DNA of 64,000 nucleotides from Anaerostipes sp. (lineage in GTDB: Bacteria > Bacillota > Clostridia > Lachnospirales > Lachnospiraceae), in contig JAQWFL010000014.1 in the NCBI GenBank assembly GCA_028704435.1, forward strand, positions 1-64,000. Reading direction: 5' to 3'. A program made the translations under genes and the position numbers. A model generated the notes under the pieces. The model was not told the DNA's origin. It searched no databases and worked only from the letters and a program-made list of their open reading frames with translations. Below are positions 19,670 to 29,391 of the stretch, in pieces. Each line of letters starts with the position of its first letter. Position 1 is the stretch's first letter.

Positions 19670-20575
19670 ATGACTACAGTAGAGAAGATTACAAAATTAA
19701 AAGAGAAAAAGAATGCAATTATTTTAGCCCATTATTATGTAGAGGATGAGATACAACAAATTGCTGACTATGTTGGAGATTCTTATTATTTGAGTGAAGT
19801 TGCAACTAAAACAGATGCAGACTGGATTATATTTGCAGGAGTTTCATTTATGGGAGAGAGTGCAAAGATACTAAATCCGGACAAGCGTGTCTTTATGCCA
19901 GATGCAAAAGCAGACTGTGCCATGGCACATATGGTTACTCCGGAAAAAATAGAGGAGATAAGAAGAAAAACAAAAGATTTAGCGGTGGTTTGTTATATAA
20001 ATTCAACGGCTGAGATTAAGACTTATTCCGATGTATGTGTTACTTCTGCCAACGCGGTAAAGATTGTAAAAAGTCTTCCAGAGAAGAATGTTTTCTTTGT
20101 GCCAGATGGAAATCTTGGAAGTTATGTCAAAGAACAGGTTCCAGAAAAGAATATTATTTTAAATGATGGATATTGTCCTGTACATAAAGTAATGACAAAG
20201 GAAATGGTTCTAAAAGCAAAAGAGAAGTATCCAAATGCTAAATTTGCAGTGCATCCAGAATGTATAAAAGAAGTAGTAGAAGAAGCAGACTACGTAGGAA
20301 GTACATCTGGGATTATTGAATATGCAGCCAAAGCAGATGAGAAGGAATTTATCATTGGGACAGAGACAGGTGTTATGTATGAATTAAAGAAGCAAAATCC
20401 AGATAAGAAATTCTATACACTTATGGAGCATCAAGTGTGTGAAGATATGAAACTTGTATCTCTTGATAAGATTTTGGACGTTTTAGAACATGAAGTAAAT
20501 GAAGTTTTTGTCAGTGATGATGTGAGAGAGCGTGCAATGCTTCCTCTAAAGAGAATGATAGAGTTAGCAAAGTAA
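19670..20575 (+). CDS. nadA: Quinolinate synthase
   Basis: ILAHYYVEDEIQQIADYVGDSYYLSEVA and HPECIKEVVEEADYVGSTSGI patterns. Confidence 0.95.
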   Translation: MTTVEKITKLKEKKNAIILAHYYVEDEIQQIADYVGDSYYLSEVATKTDADWIIFAGVSFMGESAKILNPDKRVFMPDAKADCAMAHMVTPEKIEEIRRKTKDLAVVCYINSTAEIKTYSDVCVTSANAVKIVKSLPEKNVFFVPDGNLGSYVKEQVPEKNIILNDGYCPVHKVMTKEMVLKAKEKYPNAKFAVHPECIKEVVEEADYVGSTSGIIEYAAKADEKEFIIGTETGVMYELKKQNPDKKFYTLMEHQVCEDMKLVSLDKILDVLEHEVNEVFVSDDVRERAMLPLKRMIELAK

Positions 20576-20585
20576 GGAGGAATAA

Positions 20586-21773
20586 ATGAAAACAGACGTA
20601 TTAGTTATTGGCAGTGGATGTTCAGGTCTTTATTGTGCATTAAAGCTTCCATCAGATGTAAAAATTACCATTATTACTAAATCAGACTTTGCCAGCAGTG
20701 ATTCATTTTTAGCCCAGGGGGGAATGTGTATGCAAAGGGATGAGAATGATTTTGAGTCCTATTTTGAAGATACAATGAAGGCGGGACATTATGAGAATGA
20801 TAAAAAGTCTGTAGAACTTATGATCCGTACTTCCCCTGAAATTGTGAAAGATTTAGTTTCTTTTGGGGTAGAGTTTCAAAGAGATGAACAGGGGAATCTT
20901 GCATTTACAAGAGAAGGAGCTCATTCAAGGAATCGAATTGTATTTCATAAAGACATTACGGGAAAAGAGATTACAAGCCATCTGTTAGAAGAGGCAAAGA
21001 AGAGAGAGAATATTACGCTTCTTGAGTTTACAAAGATGACAGATTTGATAATAAAAGAAGAAATGTGTATTGGAGCAAAGATAGAGTTTCAGGGAAAGAA
21101 GGATTTGATTTTTGCAAAAGAAACAGTGCTTGCAACGGGTGGAATTGGTGGAAACTATGAGCATTCTACTAATTTCTGCCATCTCACTGGGGATGGAATT
21201 ACCATGGCGAAGCGTTATGGGGTAGAACTCAAAGATATGGATTATGTTCAGATTCATCCAACAACTCTTTATACGAAAGAGAAGAAAGAGAGAAGCTTCT
21301 TGATTTCTGAATCTGTTCGTGGAGAGGGGGCAAAACTATACAATAAGAATATGGAACGTTTTGTAGATGAGTTGTTACCAAGAGATGTTGTGACAGCCGC
21401 TATTTTAAAGCAGATGAAAGTGGATGAAAGAGATTATGTGTGGGAAGACTTAAGAGATATTCCAAAAGAAGAATTGGAAACACATTTCCCAAATATTGTA
21501 GAGCACTGTAGAAAAATGGGGTATAATGTATTTAAAGAATGTATTCCTGTGGTTCCAGCCCAGCATTATTTTATGGGTGGAATCAAAGTAAATCACGAGA
21601 GTAAAACTTCCATGGAACATTTGTATGCAGTAGGAGAAACCGCATGTAACGGTGTTCACGGAAAGAATCGATTGGCAAGTAATTCACTTCTTGAAAGTAT
21701 GGTATTTGCAGGAAGAGCTGCAGATGATATTCAAAAAAGATTAAAGGGGAAAGTTTGCAAGGTATCGGCATAG
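20586..21773 (+). CDS. nadB: L-aspartate oxidase-like FAD protein (short form)
   Basis: DVLVIGSGCSGLYCAL FAD motif, LAQGGM, HPTTLY, GGIKVNHESKTSMEHLYAVGETACNGVHGKNRLASNSLLE. Confidence 0.9.
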   Translation: MKTDVLVIGSGCSGLYCALKLPSDVKITIITKSDFASSDSFLAQGGMCMQRDENDFESYFEDTMKAGHYENDKKSVELMIRTSPEIVKDLVSFGVEFQRDEQGNLAFTREGAHSRNRIVFHKDITGKEITSHLLEEAKKRENITLLEFTKMTDLIIKEEMCIGAKIEFQGKKDLIFAKETVLATGGIGGNYEHSTNFCHLTGDGITMAKRYGVELKDMDYVQIHPTTLYTKEKKERSFLISESVRGEGAKLYNKNMERFVDELLPRDVVTAAILKQMKVDERDYVWEDLRDIPKEELETHFPNIVEHCRKMGYNVFKECIPVVPAQHYFMGGIKVNHESKTSMEHLYAVGETACNGVHGKNRLASNSLLESMVFAGRAADDIQKRLKGKVCKVSA

Positions 21774-21802
21774 ATTTGGCAAGTTTGGAAAGGAAGAACG
21801 AA

Positions 21803-22360
21803 ATGAGCGGAGAAGTTAGAAGAACGAAGATTATACAGATGCTTTCACAGGCGCAAAAACCTATCTCTGGTTTAGCTCTTTCAAAAGAATTACAAGTTAG
21901 CAGGCAGGTAATTGTACAAGATATTGCACTGCTTCGTGCCAATGGAAGTGAGATTATCTCGACCAATCGAGGCTATCTTATGAGTATAAGAGCAATGCAT
22001 GAAAGAGTGTTCAAGGTTCATCATGAAGATGATGAAGTGGGACAAGAATTAAACGCGATTGTTGATATGGGTGGACAGATACAAGATGTTTTGATTTTTC
22101 ATAAAATATATGGAACCATGCGTGCACATTTGAATATTAAGTCCAGAATGGATGTTGAGAAATATTTAAAAGAGATTGACAATGGAAAGTCTAATCTATT
22201 AAAGAATGTAACATCAGGTTATCATTATCATACAGTGACTGCAGAGAATGAAGAACTTTTAGATATGATACAAGAGAAGTTAGAAGAATTAGGATTTCTT
22301 GCAAAGTTACAAGACTATGAACCAGTAGACTTCTGGGAAAATCAAAAAAGTAGTTCTTAA
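21803..22360 (+). CDS. niaR: NiaR-type transcriptional repressor (HTH_11 plus 3H domain)
   Basis: N-terminal HTH and conserved His pattern (H near FKVHH, HKIYG, HYHTV); directly downstream of nadAB. Confidence 0.85.
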   Translation: MSGEVRRTKIIQMLSQAQKPISGLALSKELQVSRQVIVQDIALLRANGSEIISTNRGYLMSIRAMHERVFKVHHEDDEVGQELNAIVDMGGQIQDVLIFHKIYGTMRAHLNIKSRMDVEKYLKEIDNGKSNLLKNVTSGYHYHTVTAENEELLDMIQEKLEELGFLAKLQDYEPVDFWENQKSSS

Positions 22361-22477
22361 TTAGGTATAAAGTGGATTGTTTGAAGATATATTTTCGAAC
22401 AGTCCACTTTGACATTATAAGGGACAAAAAGTATAATTAAAATATGATGGATAAAGAGAATTCAGGGGGGATATAAT

Positions 22478-23476
22478 ATGGGGTATAGATATGCCAGGGA
22501 GGCATTAGAAAGCTTGGTTCATTGTTATTACAAGGAAAGGGACATTGGTGGGGTATTAAACTGTGTGACAGATGATATCTTCTGGATTGGAACAGAGTCA
22601 TTTGACTGTGCAAATGGAACGGATGAACTGCGTCAATTATTAGAGAAAGATTTGGAAAAGTTTCCAAATCCTTTTCAAATCAAGGTAGAAGAACCTATTG
22701 TCCAGAAGCTCAATGATGCCACAGCTATGTTTACCGTAAGCGGACATCAAATTGAAATCCCTAATATGACACTTGGACTTAATGTTCGGGCAACCATCTG
22801 CATTAGAAATACAGAAACAGGATGGCTTGTCTGCAATGTGCATGTGTCAGTTCCCAATACAGAATTAGAAAAATATATTTTAGAGAAGAAGTTAGATGAG
22901 ACGAGAAAAAAAGAACAGGTACTAATGGCATCTATTCCAGGTGGTGTTGCTATTTATCGTGCCAAGAAAAATGGCAGATTTGCAACAGATTATATTTCAG
23001 AGGGACTTGCCAGAATGTGCGGATATACGGTGGAAGAGTTCATGGAATATTTAAAAGAGGATGCACTGGTTAATGTGGTATCAGAAGATATTCCTATGGT
23101 GGAAAAATCCGTAAGAAAAGCATTGGAAGAGAATGTTCCAATCAGTATTAGTTATCGAATTTATTCTAAGGATAAGAAAAAAATATTAATTCAGTCAGAT
23201 GCTAATATCATGTTTATGGAACAATTAGGGGAAGATGATGTGGCTATTCTTTATGCGGTGCATACTTTAGTATCCGATGAAAAGAAGAAGACTGCAAAAG
23301 AGCAAAAAAGGTATCGAGATATTTTTAATATGTTAGGAACGGCATGTTGGGAATGGAGCGTAGAGGATGGATATTATAATTCAGATAAGTATAATGACTA
23401 TGCCATTAGTGGGGAAGATCAGAATGCAATATGGGAAGATAGTAAGTATTTGAAATACATACATCCAGAAGATTAG
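22478..23476 (+). pseudogene. N-terminal part of an interrupted hybrid sensor kinase: SnoaL-like domain plus PAS domains
   Basis: ORF ends at TAG 23474-23476 in the middle of a PAS domain (YIHPED*); the next ORF continues in the same frame. Confidence 0.75.
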
Positions 23477-23482
23477 CAGATT

Positions 23483-24853
23483 ATGAAAGAATTTATGTCA
23501 AAAGAGAACCATGATAACAGCAAGAAATCTGTTATGATACGTGCAAAGATGAAGGATGGCAGCTTCCGGTGGACAAAGATAATTTATTTTGTGGAGTATG
23601 ATTCCTATGAACACATAGTCCGTATTATTTGTGTGATGAAAGATGTAGATCAAGAATGGATTGAACAAAAGAAAAAGCTTGAGTTTGCATTGAAAACAGC
23701 CAAGGAAGCCAATCAAGCGAAAACAGATTTTCTATCTAGAGTCAGTCATGATATGAGAACGCCATTAAATGGAATTTTAGGATTGACCACACTGCTCGAG
23801 GAAAATGTAGTCAATGAAAAAGCATTACTTGATTTACAACAATTAGAGATGTCTGGAAAGTATCTTCTTAATCTAATCAATGATACTTTAGATGTAAGTA
23901 AGATTGAGAATGGGAAATTAGAACTTCATCCAGTAATTTGTGATGGAAAAGCTGTATTTAACAATGTAATTGCACTGTTAAAACCTAATCTATTAAAAAG
24001 AAGAATACAGCTCAATATGAATGCGGAGAATCTTCCCTTTACCATTTTGTATATTGATGTTGGGCGAGTGGAGCAGATTGTTATGAATATATTAGGAAAT
24101 GCAATCAAATTCACACCAAAGGGTGGAACGATAGATCTTCATATAAGAAATTTATCAGTAAAAGATGGAGTGATTCTAGATGAAATTGTAATTAAGGATA
24201 ATGGAATTGGAATGAGTCAGGAATTTTTACCACATTTATTTGAGCCTTTTTCACAGGAAAATCATAGCCGAACGACTTCCTACCAGGGGACTGGTTTAGG
24301 CATGGCAATTACCAAACAGTTAATTACATTAATGGGTGGAGATGTTAAAGTAGAAAGTACAGAGAATGTAGGTACAATCTTTACCGTTACACTGCCAATG
24401 GCAGTAGCTACCGAAGAACAGGTGAATGAGTGGAAGATGTCAAAACCAGTGAAAGCAAGTGATTATAGGCTGGAGGGAAAGAGGGTACTTCTTTGTGAGG
24501 ACCATCCACTAAATGCTACCATTGCCACCAGATTGTTAAATAAAAAAGGGATGATTGTAGAGCATGCGGAAAATGGAAAAGACGGAGTGGATATGTTCCA
24601 AAAGTCTTCCATGGATTATTATGATTTGATTTTAATGGATATTCGAATGCCAGTGATGGATGGGATGGAAGCAACAAGGGAAATACGAAAGCTTCTAAGA
24701 AAAGATGCAAAAGAAATTCCAATTGTTGCTATGACGGCCAATGCATTTGAAGAAGATATGAAACAGGCAAAAGATGTGGGAATGAATGCATATTTAAGCA
24801 AACCAATTGAGACAAGTCAGTTTTATGTAACATTACAAAATATTTTGCTATAA
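23483..24853 (+). pseudogene. C-terminal part of the interrupted hybrid kinase: PAS remainder, HisKA, HATPase, REC
   Basis: VSHDMRTPLNGILGL; GTGLGMAITKQL; LILMDIRMPVMDGM; same frame as the upstream ORF. Confidence 0.75.
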
Positions 24854-25659
24854 TGCATAGAAAGGAAAGTATGAACTCAATCATAGCGCTGTGTCAGATA
24901 ACAGCATCCACTTATTCGCAAGATAATTTAAAAAAAGCAGAACAATATATGGAGATGGCCAAGAAGCAGGGTGCTCATATGATTGTCTTTCCAGAATATT
25001 TTATGACCTATTATCCATCAAAAGATTATGTGTCAAGTGCTCAGAGTCTTTCTGGGGAGTTTGTAACGGAATTAAGAAAAGATGCAGAAAAGTATGGTCT
25101 TTGGGTAATTGCAGGATGCAATGAGAAATCTCTGGGAAATAAGAAGCAGTGCTACAATACTTCCGTTGTCATATCTGAGACTGGAGAACTTGCAGGGTAT
25201 TATCGAAAACAGCATTTGTTTGATGCATTTTCTTATAAAGAATCAGAACAGACATTGAAGGGAAATGAGAACTTTACACCAATAAAAACACCTATTGGAA
25301 CCGTAGGTCTTGGAATCTGCTATGATTTAAGATTTCCTGAGGTGGCAAGATATGAGGCTCTTCATGGATGTGATGTTATGTTCTATCCTTCTGCTTGGGT
25401 CAAAGGAGAAGGAAAGTATGAACAGTGGAAGGTTTTGCTGCGAGCAAGAGCTATTGAAAACGGAATGTATGTCATTGGCTGCTGCCATTATGATAAAGAG
25501 CATTATATGGGAAAAAGTATTGTGGCAGACCCAATGGGAAATGTGATTGCAGCAGGTGGAGAAAGAGAAGAAATAATTTTTTGTGAAATAAATCAAGAAA
25601 AGTCTATAGATGCGAGAAAGTTGATTCCTAATCTTTGCTTCTATACTAATTTGTGCTAA
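24853..25659 (+). CDS. Carbon-nitrogen hydrolase (nitrilase/omega-amidase family)
   Basis: VFPEYFM, YRKQHLFD, GLGICYDLRFPE catalytic E-K-C motifs; TAATG overlap with previous gene. Confidence 0.9.
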   Translation: MHRKESMNSIIALCQITASTYSQDNLKKAEQYMEMAKKQGAHMIVFPEYFMTYYPSKDYVSSAQSLSGEFVTELRKDAEKYGLWVIAGCNEKSLGNKKQCYNTSVVISETGELAGYYRKQHLFDAFSYKESEQTLKGNENFTPIKTPIGTVGLGICYDLRFPEVARYEALHGCDVMFYPSAWVKGEGKYEQWKVLLRARAIENGMYVIGCCHYDKEHYMGKSIVADPMGNVIAAGGEREEIIFCEINQEKSIDARKLIPNLCFYTNLC

Positions 25660-25704
25660 AATGAAAACCAAACGAAGAACTTGGAAAAAGAAAGAGGAAA
25701 TAGT

Positions 25705-26712
25705 ATGATAGATGGTAAAAAATCATTATTTAGTGGTATGCAGGCCACAGGAACAATTACACTTGGTAACTATTTAGGAGCCCTTAAGAACTGGGTTGAT
25801 ATTGATCAGAATGAGTATAAATGCTTTTACAGTGTGGTGGATATGCATTCAATTACAGTAAGGCAAGACCCTGCAGAACTTAGAAAAAGGGCTAGAAGTT
25901 TATTCGCATTATATATTGCAGCAGGATTAGATCCAGAGGAGAATTGTATTTATTATCAATCTCATGTATCTGCACATGCGGAATTAATGTGGATTTTAAA
26001 TTGTTTTACTTATATGGGTGAGATGAACCGTATGACACAGTTTAAGGACAAGTCAAAGAAGCATCCAGAGAATATTAATACAGGATTATTTACTTATCCA
26101 GTATTAATGGCAGCAGACATTTTATTATATCAATCAGATGTAGTGCCAGTAGGGATTGACCAGATGCAGCATCTTGAAATTACAAGAGATATTGCAGAGA
26201 GATTTAATAATATCTATGGGGATGTATTTACTATCCCAGAAGCTTATCTAGGTAAGACGGGAACAAAGATTATGAGCCTTCAAGAACCAACAAAGAAGAT
26301 GTCTAAATCAGATGAGAATGCCAATGCACATATTTTACTTTTAGATGAGCCAGATGTTATTATGCGCAAATTTAAAAAGGCAGTGACAGATTCAGATGCT
26401 TGCATTGCTTATTCTGAGGATAAGCCGGGAGTTAAGAATTTGATTGATATTTATTGCGCCATTTCTGGAAAGAAGCCTGAAGAAGCAGTGGCTGAATTTG
26501 AAGGAAAAGGATATGGGGATTTAAAGAAGACAGTGGGAGAGACAGTAGTTGAAGAATTGCGGCCAATTCAAGAGCGTTACAATGATTTGATGAAAAATAA
26601 AGATTATTTGAATCAGATGATTAAAAATAATGGAGAAAAGGCAAATTATTATGCAACAAAAACACTGAGAAAAGTGCAGCATAAAGTTGGATTTCCAGAC
26701 AGAATTCGATAA
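25705..26712 (+). CDS. trpS: Tryptophanyl-tRNA synthetase
   Basis: SGMQATGTITLGNYLGALKNW and KMSKSDENANA signatures; ATG 25705 preferred over TTG 25681. Confidence 0.95.
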   Translation: MIDGKKSLFSGMQATGTITLGNYLGALKNWVDIDQNEYKCFYSVVDMHSITVRQDPAELRKRARSLFALYIAAGLDPEENCIYYQSHVSAHAELMWILNCFTYMGEMNRMTQFKDKSKKHPENINTGLFTYPVLMAADILLYQSDVVPVGIDQMQHLEITRDIAERFNNIYGDVFTIPEAYLGKTGTKIMSLQEPTKKMSKSDENANAHILLLDEPDVIMRKFKKAVTDSDACIAYSEDKPGVKNLIDIYCAISGKKPEEAVAEFEGKGYGDLKKTVGETVVEELRPIQERYNDLMKNKDYLNQMIKNNGEKANYYATKTLRKVQHKVGFPDRIR

Positions 26713-26718
26713 GTAAAT

Positions 26719-26756
26719 AAAAAAAGCATCAAGGAATTGTTTTCTTGGTGCTTTTT
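26719..26756 (+). terminator. Terminator after trpS
   Basis: AAAAAGCATCAAGGAA...TTTCTTGGTGCTTTTT. Confidence 0.7.
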
Positions 26757-26835
26757 GTGTAATAAAATACTTTTTTGTAGTATAATGAAGCATATGGGGA
26801 TATGAGTAGATTTGAGAGTTGAAAGGGGGATTTGT

Positions 26836-29376
26836 GTGAATACGTTAAAACGAATTTGCATTCTTATTGTAATGCTGCTGGTGGCTATGACTGGGTCTAT
26901 GCCTATAAGCGAGGCAGTGTGCAGTGCAAAAGAAAGCAGTCAGAAGATCCAATTAACAAAAGAAGAGAAAGAGTACATAAATTCAGCAGGACAGATAACC
27001 GTTGGGCAGATTAGAAATCGTTATCCGATTACCAATGTTGATAAGAAGACGGGAAAACTGTCTGGAATCAATGAAGATATTCTAAAGCTTATTTCTAATA
27101 TATCAGGATTAGACCTCAAGTCTGAGGCCATTATTTTAAATGAAAAACCAATCCATGCATTAAAAAACAAAAAATTTGATCTGGTTATGGGGATACTTCC
27201 CACAGACAATTTTAAAAAAGACAAAAGTATAGTTCTTACAGATAATTTTTTGGAAAGTACTTTAGCTGTGGTTATGAAAAACGGGGATAAATTTAACTCG
27301 CATAAAAAGTATACAATTGCTCTTAAAACATCATTTCAAGCATTGCAGGAATACATTAACAAGATGTATCCAAACTTTGACATCAAGTTTTATTCTACAG
27401 ATGAAGAGAGCTTTCAGGCACTTCAAAGTGGAGATGTAGATTTGATGATGCAGAATGTATATGTGACAAGTTATTTGCTCCAGAAACCACAATACTCTAA
27501 TTTGCAGATACTCCCTACAACTTTTTTAACGGAAAAGAATTGTATAGCGGCTTTATCACAAACAGATTCCAGACTTATTTCAATTATTAATAAATCAATT
27601 AAAGCTATTACAGAGGAACAGCAAAACAAAATAATTCTTGCAAATACAACGGCAAAACCATATCATTTGACGATTTCGGATGTGTTCTTTAAATATAGAT
27701 TTCCAATCATCGGAGGTTTTGTTTTAGCATTTATATGTGTAACCCTTTTAATAATAATTATTTTGATACGACAAAGGAATTTAAGTGTTGTAGAAAAGAA
27801 GAATCAACAGCTTGCAGATGCGGTAAAGCAAGCAGAAGAGGCAAATCATGCAAAGAGTCAGTTCTTGTCTCGGATGAGTCATGAAATTAGAACTCCAATG
27901 AACGCAATTGTTGGAATTACTACAATTGCAAAAGAACAAAAAGATGATACAGACAAGATGCAGGATTATCTAGATAAGATTGCAGTTTCATCCAAAGTCT
28001 TGCTCAATATTATAAATGATGTATTAGATATGTCGGCAATTGAGAGTAATAAACTGAAGATTGCTGAGACAGAATTTGATGTGAAACAGATTCTTACAGG
28101 GATTTCTACTATTTATTATGCACAGTGTAAAAACAAAGGAATCAGTTTTGTTATGGCAACAGATGTGGAGAATGAAATTATCATTGGAGATAGTCTGCGT
28201 GTGAATCAAATTCTACTAAATCTAGTATCCAATGCATATAAGTTCACACCAAAAGGTGGAGAGATTAAAGTTCTTGCACAAGAGAATACAAGAAAAGATG
28301 ACATGATATTTATTCGATTTATAGTGTCAGATACAGGATGTGGAATGACCCAAGAGATGCAAGAGAGATTATTTCGCCCATTTGAACAAGAGAGTGCAGA
28401 TACGGCGAAAAAACATGGTGGAAGCGGACTTGGATTGTCCATTGCAAAGAATTTAGTGGATTTGATGCATGGAGCCATTGGTGTAGAAAGTCAAAAAGGA
28501 AAAGGAAGCACATTTACAGTTGACCTACCATTTAAATTGTCTGGAAGGCAGGGAAGTGTTGATAAAGATAAAATAAAAAGTTTAAAAGCACTTGTTATTG
28601 ATGATGACCATTCTGTTAGAGAGTATACATCAATTGTACTAAATCGCATGGGGCTACATTTTGATGTTGCTGACTCAGGGAAGATGGCGCTTGAGATGAT
28701 AAAGAAGAGTCTAAATGAGAATCAACCCTATGATGTTTGCTTTGTAGATTGGAAGATGCCCCATATGGATGGAATTGAAGTAACCAGAGCGATTAGAGAC
28801 TGTATGGGAAACCAACCATCCATTATTATTGTATCTGCATATGATATCAATGAAATAGAGGATGAAGCAAAAGCGGCAGGTGCAGATATGTTTGTTGCAA
28901 AACCACTGTTTCAATCTACAGTATTTAATGTATTAATGATGTTATCTGGTGGGAAACTTGCCAAAGAAACAGCACGATTAGAAAATTATGATTTTACAGG
29001 ACATAAGGTGCTACTTGCAGAGGACAATGAACTAAACAGAGAGATTGCAGTTGAATTGCTTCATATGGTACATATGAAAGTAGATTGTGCAGTGGATGGA
29101 GTAGAAGCAGTTAGACTTTTCAGGGATTCAAAACCAGGAACATATGATGCAATTTTAATGGATATACAGATGCCAAACATGGATGGCTATGAAGCGACAA
29201 AACAGATTCGTATGCTTGATCATGTACAAGGGAAAGGCATTCCTGTTTATGCAATGACAGCCAATGCGTTTACAGAAGATATTAGTGCATCTCTTGCAGC
29301 TGGAATGAATGGTCATATTGCAAAACCAATTGATACATTAGTATTGTATCAAACACTTCAAAAAGTGATATTGTAA
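26836..29376 (+). CDS. Hybrid sensor histidine kinase: SBP_bac_3-like sensor, HisKA, HATPase, two REC domains
   Basis: TKEEKEYINSAGQITVGQIRNRYPI...; MSHEIRTPMNAIVGI; two receivers (VDWKMPHMDG, LMDIQMPNMDG). Confidence 0.9.
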   Translation: MNTLKRICILIVMLLVAMTGSMPISEAVCSAKESSQKIQLTKEEKEYINSAGQITVGQIRNRYPITNVDKKTGKLSGINEDILKLISNISGLDLKSEAIILNEKPIHALKNKKFDLVMGILPTDNFKKDKSIVLTDNFLESTLAVVMKNGDKFNSHKKYTIALKTSFQALQEYINKMYPNFDIKFYSTDEESFQALQSGDVDLMMQNVYVTSYLLQKPQYSNLQILPTTFLTEKNCIAALSQTDSRLISIINKSIKAITEEQQNKIILANTTAKPYHLTISDVFFKYRFPIIGGFVLAFICVTLLIIIILIRQRNLSVVEKKNQQLADAVKQAEEANHAKSQFLSRMSHEIRTPMNAIVGITTIAKEQKDDTDKMQDYLDKIAVSSKVLLNIINDVLDMSAIESNKLKIAETEFDVKQILTGISTIYYAQCKNKGISFVMATDVENEIIIGDSLRVNQILLNLVSNAYKFTPKGGEIKVLAQENTRKDDMIFIRFIVSDTGCGMTQEMQERLFRPFEQESADTAKKHGGSGLGLSIAKNLVDLMHGAIGVESQKGKGSTFTVDLPFKLSGRQGSVDKDKIKSLKALVIDDDHSVREYTSIVLNRMGLHFDVADSGKMALEMIKKSLNENQPYDVCFVDWKMPHMDGIEVTRAIRDCMGNQPSIIIVSAYDINEIEDEAKAAGADMFVAKPLFQSTVFNVLMMLSGGKLAKETARLENYDFTGHKVLLAEDNELNREIAVELLHMVHMKVDCAVDGVEAVRLFRDSKPGTYDAILMDIQMPNMDGYEATKQIRMLDHVQGKGIPVYAMTANAFTEDISASLAAGMNGHIAKPIDTLVLYQTLQKVIL

Positions 29377-29391
29377 GGGGGTGGAAATCAA

